A stretch of DNA of 30,709 nt from assembly GCA_046760905.1 (NCBI GenBank), contig JBHIFB010000021.1, forward strand, positions 1 to 30,709. The letters run 5' to 3'. Positions 24,318 to 30,709 of the stretch are shown here, piece after piece. Positions within the stretch are counted from its first letter, which is position 1; each line of letters opens with the position of its first letter. The stretch is from JBHIFB01 sp046760905 (GTDB lineage: Bacteria; Gemmatimonadota; CAZMKB01). The notes beneath the pieces are model-generated. The model saw only the letters and a program-made list of their open reading frames with translations. It had not been told where the DNA came from and ran no database searches. The position numbers and the translations under genes were made by a program.

Positions 24318-25979
24318 TCAGACCTTCAATGTTTCTCCGGCCTTAACTTCTGCGGTTACACTTAAGCCTCTCCTCGACTCGGTAAAGAGAATCGCCGCAA
24401 CGGCGGTGAGGATGAGTGAGAGGATGGCTAGTGAAAGATGTCCGAATGAAAAATCCCCTGAGATGAGTGCCGATGCGTGGCTGTAGAAGAGAATAACGAG
24501 TGAGCTCAATGTGACGACGAACATGAAGTACATCGGCACCAGGACGAAAAGGTTACCAGTGCCTTTTCTTGCGAGCCACACCGACACGGCGAGAAGTGCA
24601 AGAGCGGCGAGCAGCTGATTTGCCGAACCGAAGATGGGCCAGATCTGCATAGCTTCTCCCGATACGGTGAGCAAAAGCGCAGCCGCAATGGTAACAGCCG
24701 TTCCGACAAATCGGTTCCTGCTCAAGAGCCTTGACTGTTCTTTATCCCTGTCTTCGAAGAATTCCTGAAATGCGAATCGCGCAAGCCTCGTGCATGTATC
24801 GAGGGAAGTCAGTGCGAAAGCAGAAAGAGCAAGGGCCGTGAAAGTAACTCCAAAGCTTTCTGGGACCCCGAGAGCCGAGATGAAGCCGCCCACCCCGTTT
24901 GCAAAAAGCGAGATGGGCCCGCCGCCGCCTTTTTCAAAGAAGGCAGCATACCCCTCTCTTGTGAGCACGATCGCGGCGATGAGGGCAATGATTGCCAGTA
25001 CCCCTTCAATCAACATCGAACCATAACCTACCGGTTTAGCGTCACTTTCTCTGTCGAGCTGTTTTGCCGTCGTGCCGGAGGCCACGAGGCAGTGGAAGCC
25101 TGATATCGCACCGCATGCCACAGTCACGAAAACGATGGGAAAGAGATAGCCGAGTTCTGTGTGAAAAGAGGTGAGGGCGGGGAAATGTGCCTCGGGTCTC
25201 GCTATTAGAATGCCTATGAATGAGAATATAATCAGGAGATACAGGAGGAAGGAGTTAAGATAATCCCTCGGCTGAAGAAGAATCCAGACCGGCGTGACAG
25301 ATGCGATGAAGATGTAAAGGAAAAGGATTGCAATCCAGCTGCTGTAAGGGAGCTCGAGTGGAAAGAGTATGCCGAGGTAGATGCACAGAAAGAGAAGGCA
25401 CACGCCCGCGATACTAGTAACCGCGAGGGGGGCTCGCTTCCTGTACACAATGAAGCCAAAAGCTATTGCAAGAATGACAAATCCGATAGAAGCCGTGCCG
25501 GCCTGAGGGTATTTAACAAAAGTCTGGGCCACAACGATCGCGAAGACGGCTATGACAAGGATGAGAGCTGACCAGGAGAAGATGAGGAAGAGCCTCTTCC
25601 CTCTTAATCCTATGTAAGACTCGATCACCTCTCCGATTGATTTTCCCCTGTGGCGTACCGAAGCAACCAGTGATGTGAAATCATGCACCGCTCCGAAGAA
25701 GATCGAGCCGATTATTATCCATAGAAGAACCGGAAGCCATCCGAAAGCCGCAGCGAACACCGGACCCACGATTGGCCCCGCGCCGGCAATGGAAGCGAAG
25801 TGGTGTCCCATGAGTACGGGCCTTCGGGCGGGGCAGTAATCTAATCCATCATTCATCACATGGGCCGGCGTCTGTCTGTCCCGCGACAGTTTGAGTCTCC
25901 TGGTGAGATAGCCCCCATAGAAGATGTAAGCGATGGCAAAGAGGACGCAACCGATTATGAGGAAAACGCCTGTATCCAT
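24318..25979 (-). CDS. cstA: CstA-family carbon starvation/peptide transporter
   Basis: 553-aa inner-membrane protein with about 15 hydrophobic segments. The family signature is intact: DYCPARRPVLMGHHFASIAG, then AGPIVGPVFAAAFGWLP, and SGFHCLVASGTTAKQL and WPIFGSANQLLAALAL further on. CstA-type proteins import peptides or pyruvate under carbon limitation. It is shorter than E. coli CstA (about 700 aa), as usual for the short clade in anaerobes. ATG 25979 has GGAG 8 bases upstream. It is divergent from the moaD leader and convergent with the PDZ gene, with 36 bases between stops. Co-location with the C25 peptidase would suit peptide scavenging, but that is inference. Confidence 0.92.
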   Translation of the reverse strand: MDTGVFLIIGCVLFAIAYIFYGGYLTRRLKLSRDRQTPAHVMNDGLDYCPARRPVLMGHHFASIAGAGPIVGPVFAAAFGWLPVLLWIIIGSIFFGAVHDFTSLVASVRHRGKSIGEVIESYIGLRGKRLFLIFSWSALILVIAVFAIVVAQTFVKYPQAGTASIGFVILAIAFGFIVYRKRAPLAVTSIAGVCLLFLCIYLGILFPLELPYSSWIAILFLYIFIASVTPVWILLQPRDYLNSFLLYLLIIFSFIGILIARPEAHFPALTSFHTELGYLFPIVFVTVACGAISGFHCLVASGTTAKQLDRESDAKPVGYGSMLIEGVLAIIALIAAIVLTREGYAAFFEKGGGGPISLFANGVGGFISALGVPESFGVTFTALALSAFALTSLDTCTRLARFAFQEFFEDRDKEQSRLLSRNRFVGTAVTIAAALLLTVSGEAMQIWPIFGSANQLLAALALLAVSVWLARKGTGNLFVLVPMYFMFVVTLSSLVILFYSHASALISGDFSFGHLSLAILSLILTAVAAILFTESRRGLSVTAEVKAGETLKV

Positions 25980-26053
25980 ATAGCCGCTCCAGCTGCGAAG
26001 ATTCTTACCAGCCTCTCTCCTCTCACAATCGAGCCCAACGATGTTAACTACAA

Positions 26054-26080
26054 TTTATACAGCCTTAGGGCGATTTTCAA
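26054..26080 (-). promoter_or_regulatory. Weak promoter candidate for cstA
   Basis: On the minus strand TTGAAA (26080-26075) and TATAAA (26059-26054) each match the consensus at 5 of 6 positions, but the spacer is only 15 bases. Confidence 0.3.
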
Positions 26081-26107
26081 GTTAGAGTAAGATACCATGT
26101 TGGTAAG

Positions 26108-26238
26108 GCAACCGGTCAGCCTCAGTGGAGTTTCCCCAGTTAAACTGAACTCTGACTTCCATCCATTTGAACAGTTACAGAAAGAAATTTCAAATTTCTT
26201 GGGAAAATCCACGTCAGCCTCAGTCTTGACCGAAGCCG
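26108..26238 (+). ncRNA. Structured moaD leader, candidate molybdenum-cofactor riboswitch
   Basis: A nested set of long-range pairings folds 131 bases ahead of moaD-moaE: GGC (26108-26110) with GCC (26236-26238); CGGTCA (26114-26119) with TGACCG (26228-26233); GTGGA (26126-26130) with TCCAC (26209-26213); TTTCCC (26132-26137) with GGGAAA (26202-26207). Inside lie a CAGT/ACTG hairpin and a 9-bp AAGAAATTT/AAATTTCTT arm (26183-26201). A stem this consistent does not arise by chance, and the position before moco synthesis genes is where the Moco/Tuco RNA motif occurs. I cannot align it to the published consensus from memory, so the class name is inference. A 12-base direct repeat (GTCAGCCTCAGT) lies in both internal-loop strands. 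Confidence 0.6.
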
Positions 26239-26288
26239 ATGTCATGTTTAAGATTTAGTCTTATTCCTATGGAAGGAGGATGTTGCAT

Positions 26289-26534
26289 GTGAAGATCACC
26301 CTCAAATTCTTTGCTTCACTCAGAGAAGCATGTGGGAGGAAGGAGGACACCTTCGAAGTACCTGAAGGTATCACTGTAGGAGAGCTTCAGAAACTGACAG
26401 TGGAGAAGTATCCCGAACTCGGGGAACTAATGGACTCAACAATGCCGGTGGTCAATATGGAGTATGTGGAGGAGGATCGGGTGCTGAAGGATCATGATGA
26501 TGTTACATTCATCCCACCCGTGAGCGGAGGATGA
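26289..26534 (+). CDS. moaD: Molybdopterin synthase small subunit (MoaD)
   Basis: 81-aa ubiquitin-like sulfur carrier. It begins KITLKFFASLREACGR and ends in the essential Gly-Gly (FIPPVSGG), which is adenylated and thiocarboxylated and then donates sulfur to cyclic pyranopterin monophosphate. The start is GTG 26289: AAGGAGG (26274-26280) lies 8 bases upstream, whereas the in-frame GTG at 26280 overlaps that ribosome site. It is four bases from moaE and downstream of a structured leader. Confidence 0.9.
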   Translation: MKITLKFFASLREACGRKEDTFEVPEGITVGELQKLTVEKYPELGELMDSTMPVVNMEYVEEDRVLKDHDDVTFIPPVSGG

Positions 26535-26538
26535 CAAT

Positions 26539-26919
26539 ATGGTGCTCTTGACGGAAAAGGAAATCGATGTCGGGCGTCTTATGAAAGAGGCCTTCAGCAT
26601 CGAGTCGGGGGCCGTTGTGCATTTCGTGGGTATGGTCAGAGAGGAGAAGAAAGAAACAGGCCTCAGAGGTCTCAGGTATGAAGCCTATAGAGAGATGGCC
26701 GAGAAGAGGCTGCATGAAATCCTGGGTGAGGCGAGTGCCAGATGGGGACTTAAAAGGACTCTCCTCGTTCACAGGCTGGGTGAGGTTCCTGTAGGCGAAG
26801 CCAGTATAGTTATCGCCGTGAGCTCCCCCCACAGGAAAGAGGCCTTCGAAGCCTGCAGCTGGATTATCGATTCCGTGAAACAGGATGTTCCAATATGGAA
26901 GTATGAGATCTGGGATTGA
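26539..26919 (+). CDS. moaE: Molybdopterin synthase catalytic subunit (MoaE)
   Basis: 126-aa catalytic partner of MoaD. Visible signatures are GAVVHFVGMVRE, LRYEAYREMAEKRL, VHRLGEVPVGEASIVIAVSSPHR and the active-site segment VKQDVPIWKYE, with K114 and K121 matching the catalytic lysines of E. coli MoaE (K119 and K126). Its ribosome site GGAGG lies in the last codons of moaD, so the two subunits are coupled and made in balance. No other moco genes are in the window. Confidence 0.94.
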   Translation: MVLLTEKEIDVGRLMKEAFSIESGAVVHFVGMVREEKKETGLRGLRYEAYREMAEKRLHEILGEASARWGLKRTLLVHRLGEVPVGEASIVIAVSSPHRKEAFEACSWIIDSVKQDVPIWKYEIWD

Positions 26920-26940
26920 GCCAGCGTTATAAATCCTTAG

Positions 26941-27114
26941 ACGGGAGGCAAGGTGAGTGAGGAAAGGAAAGACGGAAAAGGGCTCCACATCGTCATGACC
27001 GGCGGGGATGCCCCGGAAGGTCTCATTGAGGTTGCGTATCTGGTAATGTGAGTGAAAAGGATGAGGCACCCTTATGATGAAGGAGTAAGGGCTCAAAAGG
27101 GTATCGAATTCTGA
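26941..27114 (+). pseudogene. Decayed cobalamin adenosyltransferase (CobO/BtuR type), C-terminal remnant
   Basis: The frame 26941-27114 reads LHIVMTGGDAPEGLIEVAYLV, then a stop, then VKRMRHPYDEGVRAQKGIEF. This matches without gaps the C-terminal end of CobO/BtuR corrinoid adenosyltransferases (the pattern LH.V.TGR.AP..LIE.ADLVTEM...KHPY..G..A..GIEF). An in-frame TGA at 27049-27051 replaces the conserved Glu of VTEM. Another in-frame stop (TAG 26938-26940) precedes the fragment, and the ATP-binding N-terminal two-thirds is gone. It therefore cannot be functional. It sits in the 219-base gap between moaE and pepA. Confidence 0.75.
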
Positions 27115-27138
27115 GCGATAAGCCCATGGAGGATGACG

Positions 27139-28632
27139 GTGAAGTATTCAGTGGTCAGTGAGAAAGGGTATGAGGTAGGTGGAGACCTTCTTGTGTGCGG
27201 GGTAACCGAAGAGGGCATTACCAGAAGTCTCCGGACATTGAATAATAGGGTCGAAGGACTCCTTGAGCGCCTGTTCGACACCGGTGAGATGAGGGGGAAC
27301 CTTCTCGAAACCTCTCTGCTGCATGTCAGTGCTGGACTCGGTTGTGGCCGTCTTCTGCTTGTCGGGCTGGGGGAAGTATCTGAAATCGATATGGATGTCA
27401 TGAGGAAAGCAGGCGGTATTGCTTCTAGAACGGGAAGGGAGATATGTGCTTCGAAGGTGATCGTAGATCTGGAGACTTTCTGTACAGGCAGGTTAAAGCC
27501 GCTCGAGGTTTCAGCAGCTGTGGCAGAAGGGGCCGGACTTTCTCTATATCGATTCCTGAAGCATAAAAGCGAGGATGAGGATGGGAAGAAGGACCCCTCG
27601 GAGCTGGTTATAGCGTCTGGTGGCAGAGGGAAGCATGACGAGATGAGGAAAGAACTCGAGAAGGTTCACATAATCGTGGAATCGACCAACCTCGCAAGGG
27701 ATCTATCGAATGAACCGGCTAATGCGATGACGCCGACCCGTTTCACTAACCTGGCACGGGCCCTGAGCAGAGGACAGGGTCTAACGTGCAGGGTATTGGG
27801 CAGGGAAGACATGAGAAAGCTCGGAATGGGGGGGATCCTGGCAGTCGCCGCCGGCAGCGGTGAACCACCTAAGTTGCTTGTGATAGAACATAAGGGAAGG
27901 GGTAAGAAGGCCAGGACGGTCATTGTCGTTGGTAAGGGCGTTACCTTTGACAGCGGTGGTATCTCGATAAAGCCAAGTGATAAAATGGAGGAGATGAAAT
28001 TCGACAAGGCGGGAGCATGCTCGGTCCTTGGTATCATGAACGCCGCAGCGCAGCTCAAACTCCCTATGAACCTGATCGGCTTGATGCCCCTCTCTGAGAA
28101 TCTACCGGGAGGGAGGGCTTTTAAACCGGGTGATGTGGTAAAGATGCAATCGGGGAAAACGGTAGAGGTAATATCCACAGATGCAGAGGGTCGGATGATG
28201 GTGGCCGATGCCCTTTCATATTCGCTCAGGTATAAACCAGATGCTGTGATTGACATCGCCACGCTGACGGGGGCTTGCGTAATAGCTCTTGGCCTCCACA
28301 CTACAGCAATCGTGGGCAATGACAGGAGGCTTATTGAAAGAGTGCGAGCCGCTGGCGAGAGGACGGGAGAGAGGGTATGGGAATTGCCTGGCTGGAAGGT
28401 ATACAGGGAGCAGCTGAAGAGCGAGGTTGCAGACCTGAAGAATGTAGGTGGCAGGGAAGCAGGTACTATCACCGCGGCACTATTCCTTGGAGAGTTCGTC
28501 GACGACAGACCCTGGGTTCACCTCGACATCGCCGGGACCGCAATGGTCAAGAAGGATCATCCGTATATGCCACGTGGTGCGACAGGTGTCGGCGTCAGGC
28601 TCATCATCGATCTTTTGCGTAAATGGAGTTGA
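27139..28632 (+). CDS. pepA: Leucyl aminopeptidase, M17 family
   Basis: 497-aa cytosolic di-metal aminopeptidase with a divergent N-terminal macro-like domain and a catalytic C-terminal domain. Visible metal and catalytic residues: K266 and D271 in VGKGVTFDSGG, and D348, E350 and R352 in STDAEGR (usually NTDAEGR; here Ser replaces Asn). The final GATGVGVRL..LL is typical. GTG 27139 was chosen because GGAGGA (27128-27133) is well spaced for it and overlaps the ATG at 27133. Releases N-terminal residues from peptides, which fits the peptide uptake suggested by cstA and the C25 peptidase. The next gene follows after 13 bases. Confidence 0.94.
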   Translation: MKYSVVSEKGYEVGGDLLVCGVTEEGITRSLRTLNNRVEGLLERLFDTGEMRGNLLETSLLHVSAGLGCGRLLLVGLGEVSEIDMDVMRKAGGIASRTGREICASKVIVDLETFCTGRLKPLEVSAAVAEGAGLSLYRFLKHKSEDEDGKKDPSELVIASGGRGKHDEMRKELEKVHIIVESTNLARDLSNEPANAMTPTRFTNLARALSRGQGLTCRVLGREDMRKLGMGGILAVAAGSGEPPKLLVIEHKGRGKKARTVIVVGKGVTFDSGGISIKPSDKMEEMKFDKAGACSVLGIMNAAAQLKLPMNLIGLMPLSENLPGGRAFKPGDVVKMQSGKTVEVISTDAEGRMMVADALSYSLRYKPDAVIDIATLTGACVIALGLHTTAIVGNDRRLIERVRAAGERTGERVWELPGWKVYREQLKSEVADLKNVGGREAGTITAALFLGEFVDDRPWVHLDIAGTAMVKKDHPYMPRGATGVGVRLIIDLLRKWS

Positions 28633-28645
28633 AGAAAGGCTGAGA

Positions 28646-29284
28646 ATGCTTATTGTCAGGACACTCGCAGTTGGGCCATTTCAATCGAATTCGTTCGTGA
28701 TAAAATGCAGCGAGACCGGTGAGGGGGCCATAGTAGATCCTGGCGATGAGGCTCATCTAATTATCGAGGTGGTTCGCCAGGAAAAAGTTCGCGTGAAGTA
28801 CATCTTCCTGACACATGCGCACGTCGATCATGTCGGCGCTCTCAAGTCGGTTAAGGAGGCAACAGGTGCTGAAATTCTCATGCACAAGGGCGATGACTTC
28901 CTTCTAGAGAGTGTCGGGGCTCAGGCACTTAGCTTCGGACTGCGGGTCGAAGGAGGGAGCGGAGTCGACATTTACATAGATGAAGGGGATGTGTTCGAGT
29001 TCGGAAAATTCGAAGTTAAAGTTATCCATACCCCCGGTCATTCCCCAGGAGGAGTGTGCTATCTCATAGGCAAGTCACTCTTCGTGGGTGATACACTCTT
29101 TTCCGGATCGATAGGGAGGACGGATCTACCTGGTGGATCCTATGAGACCCTTATCAGTTCGATCCAGAAGAAGCTCTTACCACTCGGTGATGACATCGAA
29201 GTGTATACTGGACATGGCCCCAGCACCACCCTGGGAGAAGAGCGACTCACGAATCCTTTTCTCGGATCAGGATATCTGGCCTGA
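28646..29284 (+). CDS. Glyoxalase II-like MBL-fold hydrolase (YcbL type)
   Basis: 212-aa single-domain MBL protein from ATG 28646 (AAAGG 8 bases upstream). Metal motif THAHVDH (H57, H59, D61, H62), HTPGHSPGGVCY, LFVGDTLFSGSIGRTDLPGG and the final YTGHGPSTTLGEER are all present. It lacks the C-terminal helical domain of classical GloB, as in the YcbL and persulfide-dioxygenase-related group. The substrate is likely a thioester or a glutathione-like conjugate, but cannot be told from sequence. Co-transcribed with pepA (13-base gap). Confidence 0.88.
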   Translation: MLIVRTLAVGPFQSNSFVIKCSETGEGAIVDPGDEAHLIIEVVRQEKVRVKYIFLTHAHVDHVGALKSVKEATGAEILMHKGDDFLLESVGAQALSFGLRVEGGSGVDIYIDEGDVFEFGKFEVKVIHTPGHSPGGVCYLIGKSLFVGDTLFSGSIGRTDLPGGSYETLISSIQKKLLPLGDDIEVYTGHGPSTTLGEERLTNPFLGSGYLA

Positions 29285-29288
29285 GGTG

Positions 29289-29320
29289 GAAGCTGTCGCT
29301 TCCGTTCAAGCGACAACTTC
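29289..29320 (+). terminator. Long hairpin after the glyoxalase II-like gene
   Basis: GAAG-C-TGTCGCTT pairs with AAGCGACA-A-CTTC around CCGTTC: 12 bp with one C-A mismatch, starting 5 bases after the stop. No T-run follows, so it is a poor intrinsic terminator. It may stabilise the 3-prime end or act with Rho. Confidence 0.4.
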
Positions 29321-29363
29321 AGCAACACAAAGGGAGTGCGGAAACCGCATGGGAACTATTATC

Positions 29364-29397
29364 TTGACAAAAATACTTTTTACATTAAATACGTAAA
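29364..29397 (+). promoter_or_regulatory. Promoter and inverted repeat upstream of the cysteine desulfurase
   Basis: TTGACA (29364-29369) is followed by TTAAAT or TAAATA at 15-16 bases. TTTAC-N9-GTAAA (29379-29397) overlaps the -10 region and could be an operator, for example for an Rrf2-type regulator, but no such gene is visible. Confidence 0.4.
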
Positions 29398-29460
29398 TAA
29401 GGCGGGGTAATTTCATTTGACCGGGATTGAGTTTTGCCGCTTAATGTGAGGGATCAGAAG

Positions 29461-30654
29461 ATGGAAAGAATATACATGGATCATAACGCAACAACGCCGC
29501 TTGATCCGAGAGTTCTGGAGGCGATGCTACCTTATCAGAAAGAACTCTTCGGGAATCCTTCGAGCAGCACTCACGATTATGGTCGGATCGCGAGGATGGC
29601 AGTAGTTGAAGCGAGGGAAAAAGTCGCATCTCTCATTGGATCCCGAACGGATGATGTCATTTTCACCAGTGGGGCCACGGAGGCGGATAATCTTGCGATA
29701 AAAGGGGTGGCGTGGTCCAAGAAAGATGAAGGAAACCATATCATCACTTCGAGTGTGGAACACAAAGCGGTCCTGGATACCTGCAAGTATCTCCAGAAGA
29801 ATGGATTCAGAGTCACCTTCCTTCCCGTTGATAAATATGGCATGGTGAATCCGTCCGATGTCGAGGGTGCGATAACCGATAAAACGATCCTCGTGAGTGT
29901 AATGCATGTAAATAGCGAGGTCGGGACTGTCAACCCTATAGAAGAGATCGGGAAAATCACGAAGGAGCATGGAGTCCTCTTCCACTGCGATGCGGTGCAG
30001 GGTGTGGGGAAATTGAGAACGAAGGTGGATGAGCTGAATGTCGATCTCATGAGTATCTCGGCTCACAAGATTTACGGTCCAAAAGGTGTCGGCGCCCTTT
30101 ATGTGAGGAAAGGCGTGAAGCTGGTGCCCATGATGCACGGAGGCGGGCATGAACGGAACCTCAGATCCGGCACTCTCAATGTTCCGGGTATCGTTGGTCT
30201 TGGAGAGGCGTGTGTACTCAGAGAAGCGGAGATGGAAGATGAGGCAAAAAAGCTGACTCGTTTGAGACAGCGGATGAGAGACGCTATAGAAACCAGGATT
30301 GAGAAGGCCTACCTGAACGGTCATCCTGAGAAGAGGCAGCCCGGGAACCTGAACTTCAGCTTCGAATACGTCGAGGGTGAGGCTCTCATTCTATCTCTAA
30401 AGGATGTTGCGGTATCCTCTGGATCGGCCTGTACAAGCGATTCGCTGGAATCCTCCTATGTTCTGCTCGCGATGGGTGTGCCAGAGGCCCTGGCCCATTG
30501 TTCGGTACGGTTCGGCCTGGGCAAGGATAATACAGAGGAGGAAGTCGATCGGGTTGTTGACTTACTCGAGAAGAATGTCGCCAGATTGAGAGAGCTTTCT
30601 CCTCTCACGGGGATGAAAATCGATTATGCACAGGCCACGAGAAAAAATCATTAA
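29461..30654 (+). CDS. Cysteine desulfurase (NifS/IscS family)
   Basis: 397-aa PLP enzyme that takes sulfur from cysteine as an enzyme persulfide for Fe-S clusters, thiolation or moco. Visible: MDHNATTPLDP at the N-terminus, HCDAVQGVGK, PLP lysine K203 in SAHKIYGPKG, GGGHERNLRSGT, and catalytic C324 in SSGSACTSDS with the long flexible loop of group I (NifS/IscS) enzymes. ATG 29461 has GAGGG 8 bases upstream; a TTG at 29434 is less likely. The gene has its own promoter. A scaffold gene (iscU/nifU) may follow beyond the window, whose last 55 bases show nothing. It could supply sulfur to MoaD, but that is inference. Confidence 0.92.
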   Translation: MERIYMDHNATTPLDPRVLEAMLPYQKELFGNPSSSTHDYGRIARMAVVEAREKVASLIGSRTDDVIFTSGATEADNLAIKGVAWSKKDEGNHIITSSVEHKAVLDTCKYLQKNGFRVTFLPVDKYGMVNPSDVEGAITDKTILVSVMHVNSEVGTVNPIEEIGKITKEHGVLFHCDAVQGVGKLRTKVDELNVDLMSISAHKIYGPKGVGALYVRKGVKLVPMMHGGGHERNLRSGTLNVPGIVGLGEACVLREAEMEDEAKKLTRLRQRMRDAIETRIEKAYLNGHPEKRQPGNLNFSFEYVEGEALILSLKDVAVSSGSACTSDSLESSYVLLAMGVPEALAHCSVRFGLGKDNTEEEVDRVVDLLEKNVARLRELSPLTGMKIDYAQATRKNH

Positions 30655-30709
30655 CACTAAGTGGTCGCGTTCGCAATTACGGTAACATATTATCACTCTG
30701 GGAAGCGAC

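Noticed and set aside
27049..27051. TGA inside the CobO-like fragment as a selenocysteine codon
   Set aside because: The family has Glu here, the N-terminal domain is missing, and no SECIS-like stem follows. Decay is the simpler explanation.

Overview
The window reads as chromosomal DNA from a diderm, probably strictly anaerobic bacterium of moderate GC content. Evidence for two membranes: a lipoprotein with a clean lipobox, a beta-barrel protein ending in Phe, a LolA-like periplasmic protein and several Sec signal peptides. Evidence for anaerobic acyl-CoA chemistry: a large tandem HgdC-type ATPase and its partner. The exported C25 (gingipain-type) peptidase and the mixed synteny suggest a poorly sampled lineage, but I cannot place the phylum. 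Coding density is high, GTG starts are frequent, and two convergent gene pairs share a TTAA double stop.

Layout. 1-6221: a sigma-54 response regulator, then a tandem-domain CoA dehydratase activase and an overlapping downstream subunit, with a possible sigma-54 promoter between. 6397-7777: a lipoprotein, then a strong -24/-12 promoter driving a 23-codon micro-ORF and fliW, closed by a terminator. 7855-8720 (minus): an exported CTPGYWKNH-motif protein behind a perfect-consensus sigma-70 promoter. 8782-9288: two gene remnants, one a nitroreductase C-terminus. 9263-14817 (minus): a five-gene operon of ArsR-rhodanese regulator, RND/MMPL transporter, DUF2892 protein, LolA-like protein and beta-barrel protein, with a promoter and palindromic operator. 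14872-16805: a divergent metallo-beta-lactamase-fold (MBL) hydrolase, pyrE and a DUF523 gene. 16969-20860: a ClC transporter with CBS and TrkA-C domains, an M23 peptidase and an MBL hydrolase. 20924-24281: a C25 peptidase and a divergent tandem-PDZ protein with a hairpin-rich leader. 24318-27114: cstA, then a structured leader (candidate molybdenum-cofactor riboswitch), moaD, moaE and a decayed cobalamin adenosyltransferase. 27139-30654: pepA, a glyoxalase-II-like hydrolase and a cysteine desulfurase.

Working together. The most system-like unit is the ArsR-rhodanese/RND/DUF2892/LolA-like/barrel operon. It looks like a trans-envelope export route for a hydrophobic or sulfur-linked compound, switched by a regulator carrying a persulfide-type active site. 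The second theme is sigma-54 control: an NtrC-type activator lies near two -24/-12-like elements, one of them directly ahead of fliW. Three decayed fragments (nitroreductase, an unknown C-terminus, cobalamin adenosyltransferase) mark places of past gene loss or rearrangement.
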